Below, one piece after another: positions 11,381 through 22,608 of a stretch of 64,000 bases of DNA. How positions within the stretch are numbered: the stretch's first letter is position 1; every line of letters starts with the position of its first letter. Position numbers and translations under genes: made by a program. A model generated the notes under the pieces. That model had not been told where the DNA came from. It saw only the letters and a program-made list of their open reading frames with translations, and did no database searches. This stretch comes from Zingiber officinale (taxonomy: Eukaryota > Streptophyta > Magnoliopsida > Zingiberales > Zingiberaceae): the NCBI RefSeq assembly GCF_018446385.1, contig NC_056001.1, forward strand, positions 8,922,672-8,986,671. The letters are read 5' to 3'.

Positions 11381-11544
11381 GGAGCGTCTTTAGCTTGTCT
11401 ATCTTAATATTTTGAAGTTTCATCTGTATGATCGTCGTTCCGCGAGTTAATATTATCCACTTTTATCCCACTTGTCTGTGTTATTTTTATATGAGTTAAT
11501 AAAAAATTCTGATTCTGCTAATATTACTTCTTCGCACGCATTCT
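11381..11544 (+). other. Downstream flank of the Tat-A antisense gene
   Basis: Short AT-rich stretch after the stop codon with AATAAA near 11495, followed by the tandem array. It is the likely 3' end of the antisense transcript (inference). Confidence 0.4.
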
Positions 11545-12336
11545 GTGCGAGCGGCGTTCGGCAGTCTTCGGGCCGGGGGGTTTATAGTCGTCGGTACGAC
11601 TCTGGGATTTAACGTCGCCGCTCGACGGTGTTCGAGCCGGGGGCTTTATAATCGCCGGTACGACTCTGGGATTTAACGTCGCTACTCGACGGTGTTTGAG
11701 CCGGGGGATTTATAGTCGCCGGTCAGACTCTAGGATTTAACGTCGCCGCTTGACGGTCTTCAAGCCGGGGTGTTTATAGTCGCCGGTCCGACTCTAGGAT
11801 TTAACGTCGCCGCTCGACGGTCTTCGGGCCGGGGGGTTTATAGTTGCCGGTCCGACTCTGGGATTTATCGTCGTCGCTCGACGGTATTCGAGCCGGGAGG
11901 TTTATAATCGCCGGTCCGACTCTGGGATTTAACGTTGCCGCTCGACGGTCTTCGAGCCGGGGTGTTTATAGTTGCCGGTCCGACTCTGGGATTTAACGTC
12001 GCCGCTCGACGGTCTTCGGGCCGGTGGGTTTATAGTCGCCGGTCTGACTCTGAGATTTAACGTCGCCGCTCGACGGTCTTCAAGCTGGGGTGTTTATAGT
12101 CGCTGGTCCGACTTTAGGATTTAACGTTGCCACTCGACAGTCTTCGGGTCGGGGGGTTTATAGTCGCCGATCCGACTCTGGGATTTAGCGTCGTCGCTCG
12201 ACGGTCTTCGGGTGGGGGGGGGTTTATAGTTGTCGGTCCGACTCTGGAATTTAACGTCGCCGCTCGACAGTTTTCGGGCCGGGGTGTTTATAGTCGCCGG
12301 TCCGACTCTGGAATTTAATGTCGCCGCTCGACGTGC
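11545..12336. repeat. 64-bp tandem array of Tat-A
   Basis: About 12 imperfect copies with a 64-bp spacing, measured between successive TCTGGGATTTAACG blocks (11604, 11668, 11732, 11796 and on). The unit core is GGTTTATAGTCGCCGGTCCG followed by GACTCTGGGATTTAACGTCG. Tat-B has a related 58-bp array in the same position (44030-44470). Tat-lineage elements are known for variable tandem repeats downstream of pol. Confidence 0.9.
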
Positions 12337-13590
12337 TGATGATGAGCTCGCCTGTCCGGTGAAGGTGATCGGCGCCGATAGATCCTCGGCTCAGGTTGGC
12401 TGACCGGGGGGAGACTCCAGCAATCCCGAGTGTTATGGGTGGCTGATTGATGGATTTTGCAAAACATGAGCGTCCATACCTTGTCTTTTTGTCGAGGTCG
12501 CTCAGCCGCAATGTGCTGAACGGCGGGCGATCTGAAATCTTGAGGTGGCCTCATCCCCTCGGCACGTGGCCCTTTTGGCGATTGCTGGTTGATATGTGTT
12601 CTCCGTTCGATTTGGGATAGGTGTTCGCCCGGCGCTTCCTTCTTCCGGGCCGCTTGTGCTTCCTCCACGTTAATGTACTCACTCACTTTTTTCAGCATGT
12701 GGTCGTAGTTGCGGGGTGGCTTCCTGATGAGCGAGCGAAAGAAGTCCCCATCGACTAAGCCTTGTGTAAAAGCATGCATCATTGTCTCAGACGAGACCGT
12801 GGGGATGTCCATAGCTGCTTGGTTGAAGCGCTGGATGTAAGCTCGAAGAGTTTCTTTCGGGCCTTGCTTCATGGAAAAGAGGTTGACGCTAGTCTTTTGA
12901 TAGCGTCGGCTGTTGGCAAAGTGATGGAGGAATGTCGTTCGAAAATCTCTGAAGCTCTTAATTGATCCGTCCGACAACTTCCGGAACCATCGTTGAGCCG
13001 AACCGGATAATGTAGTGAGGAAGACTCTACATTTGACTCCGTCGGTGTATTGGTGAAGAGTAGCAGCGTTTTCGAACTTACCGAGATGATCGTCCGGATC
13101 GGTTGTGCCATTATACTCCCCGATTGATATTGGAGCGTAATGCTTCGGGAGAGGGTCTTGTAAAATGGCCTTAGAGAACTAGCGATTGACCCGCTCGGGG
13201 GATGACTCTGTACGCGGTGCTTTCCCCTTTCTGGCGTGTCCCACACGGGCGCTTCATCGGACGATCCCTGGTTGGCTAGGGCCAGCTTCGACGGAGTCTG
13301 GAACAGTGCCCGACAAAATGGAATGGGGGCGGCCGGCGCATCTCCTGGTGTGCCGATCTGCCCTTTGTTCTGAGCCCACGTAGAATATTGTTCCGGTCAG
13401 TCCTCCATTACCGCTCGGCCTCCAGAAACCGAGGCGGCCTGTTGCGCTATCCTCTCTGCTTGGGCCTTCTGCTGTTGCTCGACCATTTTTGCGGCTCGCG
13501 CTTGGATGAGTGCTTCGAGCTCCTCGGGAGAGAGTGTTACCATGAGTTGGCGTCCAGCTTCTTCCATCTTCTCGGCTCGGATTCAGGTGT
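12337..13590 (-). pseudogene. Tat-A gag remnant
   Basis: The longest open piece (12315-12977) begins near SDGSIKSFRDF and carries the Ty3/gypsy gag core (FLHHFANSRRYQKTS, LRAYIQRFNQAAMDIP, FFRSLIRKPP, EYINVEEAQAARKKE). It continues to a Tat-type zinc knuckle C-x2-H-x4-H-x4-C (CKIHQSATHNTRDC), then breaks off into the tandem array. The preceding segment, corresponding to EYNGTTDPDDHLGKF, lies in another frame near 13080-13130, so there is at least one frameshift. No protease follows. Confidence 0.8.
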
Positions 13591-13610
13591 GTTCCCACAG
13601 ACGCCGCCAA
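13591..13610 (-). promoter_or_regulatory. Tat-A primer-binding region
   Basis: The minus strand reads TTGGCGGCGTCTGTGGGAAC next to the 5' LTR end. It is the TTGGCGCCGTCTGTGGGAA-type sequence of plant Tat elements, with one change in the GCGCC core. I do not assign the tRNA. Confidence 0.7.
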
Positions 13611-13612
13611 TT

Positions 13613-14460
13613 TGATCCTGTTCGTGCGCTGAGTTGATGAAAGCTGGGGACGTGGCGCTCCCTACTGCCTTCGAGTGATCTCCGCGATGATGTGGACCTC
13701 CGGTGAACCTGCAACAAAGCCGGGCCGGGAAGGGGTTCCCGACGACGACCCTTCGATGCTCAAGTCAGGCAACGGTGAGATGAAGCAGAGACAAAGTAAC
13801 GACTATGGCTACAATAGATGGGAGAAAAAACCATACCTCCATCGAAGTCCGGGGGTCTTTATATAGGATCCTGGAGAGGCGCGTGCACGCTTCCCAAGGC
13901 ATGCACGTTCCTCAAAGCATACCTCAGAATGGTTGTGTCAGAAAAGCATGTCTAACGTCATAACGCAATTGTCCGAGCATATCTCTGCCATGGCAGCGGA
14001 AACTTCCTCCTACGATTCTTGGTACGGCTCGGTCGCCGACCATGCTGCTTGTCGGCTGCAGACGTCTCGAGAATGATATCACTAGCTGCTCCTTTTGTCC
14101 TCTTCTAAACCCTTTGTCTCTAATTGGATCAGACGGGCTGATCGCTAGGCCTCCAGGGCGCCTGGGTATACACACACCTCGGACCGGGCGAGACGGCCGC
14201 TCGGCCACATACTCGGATGGGGCACCAACTAGTTGTTCTGCAGCTCGGCAGAGCAGCTTAGCTACTCGGCATAGCGGTTCCTCTATAAAGGAGCTTGTGA
14301 GCGTCGGAAGCTCAACCCGAGGTCGAGCTGTCTTCGTGCCGGCCCGGGGTCCACTCAGGCCGTTCGGCCAGGAGACTTCCTCCCTGCTCAGCCGGACCTT
14401 TGACTCTCCCGTGTCATTGCCCTCTTCCTCTGTGGGCCCCTGATCCTTACCACCAGATCA
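13613..14460 (-). repeat. 5' LTR of Tat-A
   Basis: Runs TGATCCTG to CAGATCA on the plus strand, 848 bp. It shares end sequences and the layout of the Tat-B LTR (GATCTCCGG...AACCTGCA, GACGACGACCCT near the left end, GGCCCCTGATCCTTACC at the right). A minus-strand TATA (CCTATATAAAG) lies near 13858-13868. Confidence 0.8.
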
Positions 14461-15625
14461 GGGGAACAATAAGCAGGAGGAAGAGAGCTAGATTCAATAT
14501 GCCTTAATTGAACCAATCTCTTCCTTTATATACCCGACCCAACCTATGGAGACTATCCACCATAAAGCTCATCCTTCATTAATAGCCCATCAATGTTAAT
14601 GAATCAGGTAATTCATTAACAACCCATCAATATTAATGAATTGGATTATTGGATCTACATATTTAATCCACCTCTATTTAATCCAAACCCCCTTTACATG
14701 CAATTAAATATTAGATCACTTAATTGGGGTTTAATTTCCTTAATGATAATTAGTTGTGTGAGTGTGTTAATCAAATGTAAGCCTATTTTATGGAGATTAA
14801 GCCCGCCCATATATGCTTAATTAGATTTAGTCCACCCATGTAGACTTAATTTTACAATCTTCCACTTGAGCTATACTTGATTCCTTATACACCACACGAC
14901 TCCTTAGTTGAGCTTAACATGTCAAACTTTATGGGTTAAATACCATTTTAGATAATCTCGTCCATTAAATCAATTGGTATAGGACTAAAAAAGTCATAGC
15001 TACTATAATTGTAACAAGACCCAACAGTAATCACAATACTAATATAATTAATGACATAAATTAAATGTGGATATGCAGTATAAGAATGACACAAAATGTG
15101 ATCTATAAGTGCTCATTCTCAATAAGTCCTCTTTATGACCAAACTGAATCCAAATCATATTTACCAAAACCTTATGCTAAATTACAGTAGTAAATCATGA
15201 TTTAACTTTATGACTCCAAATAGAGTCCACATCATATTTACAACAATCAAATGCAAAATCATAATAGTAAATATGATATCTATATGTCAAAGAAAGTTAA
15301 AATCATGCACACATATAGAAAAACTACAGTATATACAATGAGCCAAAAAAATATGTGTTCATGAATATAGAGCATCACACAAAATATAAATTTCTACATA
15401 ATTGATATTTCATCAAAAGGAAGAACCTCCATATTTAGCACATATTGATGAAACACCTTGGGTGACAAACCCTTGGTGAATAGATCCGCTAACATGGAAT
15501 CTGTTCTTATATGCTCTATCATTATTTGACAATTTTAAACTCTTTCTTTAACCGCCAAAAATTTTATGTCGATGTGTTTAGACTTTACGAACCGTAGTTG
15601 TTCTTGGAATATAATTCTACAATTT
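14461..15625 (-). mobile_element. Degraded Copia element: LTR piece, polypurine tract and RNase H remnant
   Basis: 14461-14856 looks like a partial LTR. Read on the minus strand, AAGTGGAAGAT (polypurine tract) abuts TGTAAAATTAAGTC (LTR start). Further right, 15410-15610 on the minus strand encodes the C-terminal end of Copia RNase H (KHIDIKFLAVKERV, then SMLADLFTKGLSPKVFHQ) with an in-frame stop after KERV. The stretch 14857-15400 between them is AT-rich with no other readable domain. The copy is dead and cut off at 15625. Confidence 0.75.
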
Positions 15626-15651
15626 TATTATCATAGTTTATCCTCAATGTC

Positions 15652-16300
15652 TGATATGCATAGTTTGTATACACTTTTATCCTTATTTTAACGTATATCT
15701 ACTTGCATTTCTTGATTATATTCTATGTTGTTGCACCCTATTTTATCGTTATTTCAACATTATTGCTCTTTTTGTCAAAGATCTGCTCTTTTATCATTTT
15801 TTGATTGATAGGTTGAGATTTGGAGAAGAAATGGAGACAAAACACATCTCGGAACTACACCAATAAGAAGTAGAGGCTAGCCATGCTTCTTGGCATGGTT
15901 GTGCCTCCCAGAGTCAAAAGCCAAGACATGGTCCTGCCCTTGGCATGCTCGTGTCCCTTATATCCGGAGTTGTTGCCGTCGAGAGCCCAAAAGGGAAGTG
16001 TTGGAATTTAGCTAAATTTTCTATATTGTATAGGGATAGAGGATAGGAGATGAGCAATCCATAACACATTGATCAATATTACAATGAAACTGAACCCCTA
16101 GAACACTCACCTTGACCTACTCTCCTCAAAACTCTCTTCCTCTCTCTCATTCTCTCAACCTTAGTTCACGAGACTTCAACCAATATTTCAATCATCTAGC
16201 TAGCTAGTCATGTGACCTGACTAGTGCTCATCAATCCCTGTGGGATCAATATTTTATTACTTGCGATAAAATTGTGCACTTGCGGTTACGTTAACAAGTT
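15652..16300 (+). repeat. Probable Athila-type LTR, degraded
   Basis: Starts TGATATGCATAGTTTG and ends near GTTACGTTAACAAG. It precedes a degraded TTTTTTGTATCATTGTTAGAGATT at the place where Athila elements have their tRNA-Asp-like primer site, and the Athila gag remnant follows. Boundaries are by resemblance only. Confidence 0.5.
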
Positions 16301-16439
16301 TTTTGTATCATTGTTAGAGATTATTTAACATTAGTGACGAACACTTAAGTTAGACTATACATTATAAATATTTGTACATAGTTTGTATTTTTATTTCTAC
16401 ACGTTTAATTCTCACAATTTTAATTTCTGCACTTATATT

Positions 16440-17636
16440 CTTTTATATTCAGAAAATACAAAAAACTATTCTTGAATTGTCTTGCTCTTGTATGCAAAGG
16501 TTTAATTCTACAAGAGAATTATTACCTATAGACCCAAAGATTGAAAGGGCCTTTAGAAGAAGGAAAATTCTGCAAAATTAACAAGCGTATCAAGCAAGAT
16601 AAAACATGGCGAACAAACCTCTTAAAGATTACGCATCACCATATACTTGAGGTCACTAGTCTAGTATCATCAAGCCGACCATCGGAGCTAATAATTTTGA
16701 GATTAATCTTGTAGTAATTATAATGGTCCAAGAACATTAGTTTGGTGGAGGTGCACATGAGGACCTAAACAAACATTTAGAGGTTTTTAATGAAATTTGT
16801 GGAATAACAAGCATGAACGAAGTACTAGTTGATGTAGTAAAACTACTCCTATTTGTTTTTTCTTTGAGAGATAGAGCAAAACTCTGGCTCACATCTTTAC
16901 CAGCAAACAATATTACATCTTGGGCATAGTGTGAGTAAGCATTTCGAGATAAATTCTATCCACCGAGCAAAACAAGACACATGATAAATCAAATTGCTAA
17001 CTTCAAACATACTAATATAGAATCTCTTTATGAGGCGTGGGATAGATTCAAAAGTATGCTCAAATTGTGCCCATATCATGGATTGAAAAAATAGTTAGCG
17101 ATTCACACTTTCTACAATGGAATCAATAACCACACTAAAGTATCTCTTGATTCCACATTTAGCAAAGTACTTATGAACAAAAGTCTAGATGAAGCCAAAG
17201 AGATAATAGAGTGGCGCTTAATCAACACCAGTGGACATCAAAAAGAAGTGGAACGATTTTTTCTAGAAATCTGATCAAAATGCCTAGAAAATATGACCTT
17301 AATACCTTGAGTTTGATATCTATAAAGGTTGACACTTTATCTAAGAAGTTTGAGTTAATGGAGTCCAACCCAGTGAACACAATTATGGGAGTTTGTGACT
17401 CCTGTGAAGGAACATAACATACTCAACAGGCTTGCCTACTTGGAGCTATTACTGCACAACTAGCTCAGATTGAACAATGCGACACAATTGGCAACTTCAA
17501 TTCAAAACAAAATAATTCGTATTCCAACACTTACAGTCCCTGGGTGGAGAAATCATCCTAACTTCTCCTATAAGAATAATCAAGAGCAAAGCTATCAACC
17601 ATGTCAACAAAAGAGCTATCAACCGAGGCAATAACC
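16440..17636 (+). pseudogene. Athila-type gag remnant
   Basis: Reading across stops gives the Ty3 Athila gag pattern: HLEVFNEICGI, LFVFSLRDRAKLWLTSLP, AFRDKFYPPSKT, ESLYEAWDRFKSMLKLCPYHGL, FYNGINNHTKVSLDS and DEAKEIIEWRLINTSGHQ. There are several stops (for example after ITSWA and after HGLKK) and no downstream pol; it ends where an LTR fragment begins at 17637. Not translatable as one protein. Confidence 0.8.
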
Positions 17637-18261
17637 CTTATTGTCGTGTCGGACTAAGTCCACCTATAGGGTTTAACATGACAATCCTTATGAGTTCCTC
17701 TTGGGGACATTATCAACCTAGATTACTAGGACACAGTTTCCTTCTATAATCAACAACACACACTATAAGTAATATCATTTCCCAACTTATCGGGCCTTTT
17801 GATTTATCGAGCTAAATCTCACCCTTTAATAAGTCAAAGAAATAAATACTAAATATATGTGCTTGTTATTATATTAGGATTAAGAGCACACACTTCCATA
17901 ATAACTAAGGTCTTGTTCTTTTATTAAGTCAGTATAAAAATAATTTACCTTAAATGGTTTTGCTCAATACATTCAGAGTGTACTAGTGTAATTTATTAGT
18001 CAAGATAAACTAATACCTAATTACACTACGACTATTCCAATGATTTGTTCCTTTCCATCTCAGTCGTGAGCTACTGTTTATAATTTATAAGGAATTGATA
18101 ACATGATCTTCTGTGTGTGACACCACACACCATGTTATCTACAATATTAATTAATCAAACAACTATACTTAACTTATAAATGTATATATTTGACCAATAT
18201 GATTTTTATTTCTAAGTAAATGTTTATACAAAAAGCTAGGCTTTTAGTATACATTCCAACA
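17637..18261 (-). mobile_element. Copia-type LTR-F fragment (5' part)
   Basis: The minus strand begins TGTTGGAATGTATACTAAAA at 18261 and continues to the GTCCGACACGACAATA block near 17640. It matches the right-hand end of the LTR at 23362-25816, with about 1.8 kb missing. It cuts off the Athila gag remnant. Confidence 0.75.
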
Positions 18262-18782
18262 TAGCAATTATGGATGAGTCACCTAGGGAGGTGGCTAAGG
18301 CTAAGATCTCTAGGGGGAGCTCAAAGAGTCAAATTGGGACCCATGACCAATGGATCTCAGGTGGGCACTACTTGGGAGTCTAGAGGAGCCATGGAGTGTG
18401 CCAAATAATTTGGAGATAGACTTGAGTCTCAAACCTAGGGATTTGGCACACATGGTTTATGTTTCATGCAAGAAATATGACATTTGGGGGTCATATAGAA
18501 TGATAATTGGTTTTGGATGTATGGATGCCATATAAACCAATGCTAGGGATGCATTGTGGGTTGGTATGGGCAAATACATCAAGAGAAAGTCAAAACTAGG
18601 ACTTTATGTCAAGGTTCAATTGAACCATTTAGCTAGTTTTGGATTTTGTATCAATCTTGGGATTGGTGATAGATACATTTTGCAATGTATTTTTTTCAAG
18701 TAGATATGGGTATAATAGACCTCTCCACAAAATTTAAGGATTTTTCGAGATCTATGGAATTTTCGGTGCATTTATGAAGTTG
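18262..18782 (+). other. Internal-region fragment of a Copia-type element
   Basis: No coding region recognised. It appears to be continuous with 20827-21553, the two halves being separated by the solo LTR at 18788-20821. Confidence 0.4.
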
Positions 18783-18787
18783 GCAAT

Positions 18788-20821
18788 TGATACGGTGCAT
18801 GATCGTGGGGTCAGTAAGATGATGTGGTTAGGAGTAAAGACCACAGGATGGTCAGGAGTCAAGCTTACGTGGAGGTCAAAAGTCCAACCCTCGTGGAGGT
18901 CAGAAGTCAAGCTTACGTGGAGGTCAGAAGTCTAGCCCCCATAGAAGTCAGAAGTCAAGCTTGCGTGGCCATGGTCAAAGTCTTAGCTGATAGGGCAGTC
19001 AAAGGAGAGGATTGCAAGTTGGACAAGATCCAGCCTCGATAGCAATCAAGAACTGGGCTCACAGGCCAGGTATAGCGGAGAATTGGGTGGGCTCACAGGC
19101 CAGGTACAGCTAAGGACTGAGCCCACAGGCCAGGTAAAGGCTAGGAAAGGAAGGTCTCTGGCGCAGAACAGACTTGGCGTGCAGGTCGAGACATACAAGT
19201 CATGGATAACAGTAGACAGAAGCAGGTCAGAATACAAGCCTGGCGTGCAGGTCGGAACGTACAAGTCATGGATAACAATAGACAGAAGCAGATCGGAATA
19301 CAGACTTGGCGTACAGGTTGGGACATACGAACCAGGGATAACAGCAGACAAAAGCAGGTCGAAATACAGACCTGGCGTGCAAGTCGGGACATACAAGCCA
19401 TGGATAACAGTAGATAGAAGCAGGTCAAAATATAGACCTGGCATGCAGGTTGGAACGTACAAGCCATGGATAATAGTAGACAGAAACAGGTCGGAATACA
19501 GATCTGGCGTACAGGTCGGGACATACGAACCAGGGATAATAGCAGATAGAAGCAGGTCGAAATACATACCTGGCGTGCAGGTCGGGACATACAAGTCATA
19601 GATAACAGTGGACAGAAGCAGGTCGGAATACAGATCTGACGTGCAGGTCGGAACGTACAAGCCATGGATAACAGCAGACAGATGCAGGTCGGAATACATA
19701 CCTAGTGTACAGGTTGGAACGTACAAGCTATGGATAAAGGAGGACTAAAGCAGATCAGTATATAGACATGGCGTATGCTCACCAAGGATACAGGTAGAGA
19801 CTTACATCCTCACGACAGGGGATAAAGGGATCAAAGAGTATAGGTCGGAACTCAGGATTAGTGGAAGTAGACCGATACACACAGGTCAGGATTTATAGCC
19901 TTATGGCTCAGGATACTTGGATTGATAAAATGTACAGGTCGGGATGTGTTAGCCAAGGATACAGGTCAGGATTTATATCCTCATGGTCCAAGATAAGCAA
20001 AGTTGGAGGCAGACATACAAGGCGGGTTAGATGAAGTCAGAGGTACAGCTTGGGAGTAGGGATAAACTGAACCGAGTTAAGGTATACAGGGCGCGACACG
20101 TAATGCTAATAAGAGGCAAGACCGATCGGAAGCTGCAATAGGAGATGCATAGGACAAGGTTAGAAGCATAGGTCTGGAGGTGATATCAGGTCAGGGTTAG
20201 CAAGATATCAGAACGGGATTAGCAAGTGTAAAGACCCAGTGTAGCAATCACGAGAGGAGGATGCCAGGCACTACAGGACAAGCAAGCAAAGGAATCGTAA
20301 CTGTCTGCCAGAGAATAATCAGAGTGTCAGGGAATATGCTAACAGTTGGGGCTCATTATCCCTTTGGTTCTGCCGCCGGCCTATGAGAAGATGTCGCGTG
20401 TCATTCACCACCAGACAAACCCTGACAGCCGACATTCCCTTACACCCACCAGACCCCAGAAACATCCGTTGCAATATAAAAAGGGATTCTTTGTCCCTTA
20501 CGCAGGTACGCTCACTCGTCATTTCTTACTCGTCTTTACTTTTCGTCCTTTCTCTGTGCTTCTGGGAAAAAAGTACCTGACTTGAGCGTCGGAGGGCCTG
20601 ACCCGGGGAATTTTCCCCTGGTTTCTAGTCTCTAACGACTCGTGAGCTCGTCTGAGTGTGCGCAAAGCCCTAGTGTCATCATCTCGGTCATCACCCTTCG
20701 TCATCCGCTCGTGTGAACCCTTCCGGAGGGTGCCAGGTAGATCGGGCGCTCCAGCGACTTTCCGTCAACCTCCAGTACATCGAGGCCCGCCGTTATCAGA
20801 CTCAGCTTCCGGACGGGATCA
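18788..20821 (+). mobile_element. Solo LTR, Ty3/gypsy type, with target-site duplication GCAAT
   Basis: Starts TGATACGG, ends CGGGATCA, and is flanked by GCAAT on both sides (18783-18787 and 20822-20826). It has a TATA box (TATAAAAA, near 20475) and the downstream ACTTGAGCGTCGGAGGG block typical of plant Ty3 LTRs (chromovirus-like; lineage is inference). No internal domain or second LTR is present, so it probably formed by LTR-LTR recombination. It carries a 66-bp array (19142-19745). Confidence 0.8.
19142..19745. repeat. 66-bp tandem array inside the solo LTR
   Basis: About nine copies. TGGCGTGCAGGTCGG-type starts fall at 19175, 19241, 19307, 19373, 19439, 19505 and 19571. Alternating CATGGATAACAG and CCAGGGATAACAG variants hint at a higher-order unit. 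As 66 is a multiple of three, long frames stay open on both strands; I do not regard these as genes. Confidence 0.9.
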
Positions 20822-20861
20822 GCAATAAAAGGCTGATTTTTTTTCAAAAATAGGGTACCAG

Positions 20862-20980
20862 TCGACTGGTGCAGATACCAGTCAACTGGTAACAGAGTTT
20901 TTCGACCACGAAATGCTTTTGTAAGGTTGTGTCAAAGGGGGCAGTCGACTGTTACCAAAGGGCAGTCGACTGATACCAGC
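20862..20980. repeat. Internal palindrome cluster ACCAGTCGACTGGT
   Basis: Four copies or variants of the 14-bp palindrome (TACCAGTCGACTGGT, ACCAGTCAACTGGT, GCAGTCGACTGTTACC, GCAGTCGACTGATACC). The same motif recurs in this element's LTR at 21985-22155. Confidence 0.85.
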
Positions 20981-21295
20981 CTGAAAGTGTTTTTAGCACT
21001 GTTCTTGACCATGCTAACTCGTTTTGATGTATGAGATCCATGCGGGATAAATACATGAGTTTAGGATCAGTTTGGATGATAAGTTTTCAATAATTGGGAT
21101 ATTGTTGGAAAGCTTTTTGGATGTTAGGCAAAGGGGGAGAAGTAAGGTTTAGTTAGGAAAACCTTAGTGTCTTTGCGTAGGGGGAGCTTTGTAATAGGTT
21201 CTTAAATATCCCTATGGGAAAATCCTAGCTCATTAGGGAGCTTAGGTGAAGGGGGAGCCTTGTGATAGGTTCCAATGCATGTTTACATTTTGATT

Positions 21296-21480
21296 CGGCA
21301 GTGTAAGTCCAAGTGTGTAACCTTGGCAACGTAAGTCCATTCGGCAGTGTAAGTCCAAGTGTGTAGCCTTGGCAACGTAAGTCCATTCGGCAGTGTAAGT
21401 CCAAGTGTGTAGCCTTGGCAACGTAAGTCCATTCGGCAGAGTAAGTCCAAGTGTGTAGCCTTGGCATCGTAAGTCTATTG
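21296..21480. repeat. 46-bp tandem repeat, four copies
   Basis: Units start CGGCAGTGTAAGTCCAAGTG at 21296, 21342, 21388 and 21434, next to the polypurine tract. Frames open through it on the minus strand are repeat artefacts. Confidence 0.9.
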
Positions 21481-21540
21481 TTTTTAGCATATTGTTTTGC
21501 TATTATGTTTTCCCTAGCTTAAACATATTTATAAACATAA

Positions 21541-21553
21541 AAAATGGAGAGAT
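21541..21553 (+). promoter_or_regulatory. Polypurine tract
   Basis: AAAATGGAGAGAT lies directly before the LTR start TGTTGG at 21554. Confidence 0.7.
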
Positions 21554-22608
21554 TGTTGGAACAATCCCAATGGTCCATATGACCATGTGTTTTGGTGTTT
21601 GGGCGAAGGGTTTAAGTTAGGTTCACCCTTGTATTTGATATGTGTACTTGAGTTGTGCAGGACTGCAGGATACACATGTGACTCAGGTTGATGGCTTCGG
21701 GTCCGGTGAATGATGACATTGGGGACGAGCCATGAGCTTGTATGCATCTGAGGGACCGTGGACAAGGAAGCAAGGACAAGGGCCGAGGAAAGCGACTTCG
21801 AGGCATACGCGAAGGATGACATTGGGGATGAGCCACGGGCTTGGATGCATCCGAGGGACAAGAGCCAAAGGAAGTAGCCTTGAAGGCAAGAGGTCAAGGC
21901 TGCAAAGAAGAGTCAAGTAAGTCGTGAGGGTCCGAGTGCGACAGAAATGTACTCGGGATGGGAAACCCTAAGTTTAGGGTTGTACCAGTCGACTGGTACT
22001 GGGACAAGTCGACTTGTGGTGAGCACAGAGAGCTTCTGTACCCGAACGGCCAGGCACCAGTCGATTGGTGCAAGGACCAGTCGACTGATAAAGAGCCATT
22101 GGAGTGCTGTTGGGCTAGCACCAGTCGACTGATGCAAGGACCTGTCGACTGGTAACGAGCAAATCAGCTTGTTGATTTCTTCCAAGCTCTATAAGAAGGA
22201 GCTTGGGATGGCTGGCCAGGTGACGAAACTAGACTTGGTTAAAGCCTAATTAGTAGTCACCAAAGTGCTCAAGGTTCTCTTGTGTCCAAGTGTTCTTGGT
22301 TGGTATTGTGGTGAGGTTTCTCCACCCACAAGGAGTTGCTTGAGTAGCCGAAGTTTGTTGGGGGCTAATCCACCGAAGGATAGGGATCGTCCACCTTACG
22401 GACTGCCGTGGAGTAGGAGCAAGTTATCTCCGAACCACGTTACATTGACGTATATTGGTTTGCATTCTTTCTTTTAGTATCTAGCTTTCGTATTTGAGTT
22501 TGTATTATTGTATTTCCGCTTGCGCAACTAACAAATACGTAGGAAGCATTCGATTTGGAGGCGCCGTCTATCCAACCCCCCTTCTAGCCGGTCGTCCGAT
22601 CCCCTACA
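21554..22608 (+). mobile_element. 3' LTR of a Copia-type element (palindrome family CAGTCGACTG)
   Basis: 1055 bp, from TGTTGGAACAATCCC to CCGATCCCCTACA, with the polypurine tract before it. The end (CCCCCTTCTAGCCGGTCGTCC) resembles that of the LTRs at 55939 and 58504. The TATA (CTCTATAAG, near 22188) has a palindrome cluster (21985-22155) just upstream. The 5' part of the element is missing. Confidence 0.75.
21985..22155. repeat. LTR palindrome cluster ACCAGTCGACTGGT
   Basis: Six or so copies and variants (ACCAGTCGACTGGT, ACAAGTCGACTTGT, ACCAGTCGATTGGT, ACCAGTCGACTGAT and others), ending about 35 bp upstream of the LTR TATA box. Confidence 0.85.

Larger units (their letters stand above)
1..14460 (-). 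mobile_element. Tat-A: truncated Tat-lineage Ty3/gypsy retrotransposon, pol missing
   Basis: Minus-strand LTR element whose left end lies outside the window. From right to left it has a 5' LTR (13613-14460), a primer-binding-like site (13591-13610), a broken gag, a 64-bp tandem array, and an antisense spliced gene read on the plus strand (TATA near 154, start 7187, end 11380). Order and content match the complete copy Tat-B at 40133-50607, which has about 4 kb of protease-RT-RNase H-integrase between gag and the array; here gag runs straight into the array near 12336, so pol has been deleted. A gag-only element (312-7054) and a Copia-type LTR (7974-9964) have inserted into it. Confidence 0.85.
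20827..21540 (+). other. 3' internal region of a Copia-type element with palindromes and a 46-bp array
   Basis: Non-coding. It begins with a cluster of ACCAGTCGACTGGT-type palindromes (20862-20980) and ends with four 46-bp repeats (21296-21480) before the polypurine tract. Confidence 0.65.

Noticed and set aside
11545-12336. CRISPR-like appearance of regular repeats (also 44030-44470, 21296-21480)
   Set aside because: Units are contiguous tandem copies with no unique spacers, in a plant retroelement context.
19046-19726. Long minus-strand and plus-strand open frames over the 66-bp array
   Set aside because: They are forced by a repeat length divisible by three and exist on both strands at once; no domain, no conserved start context.
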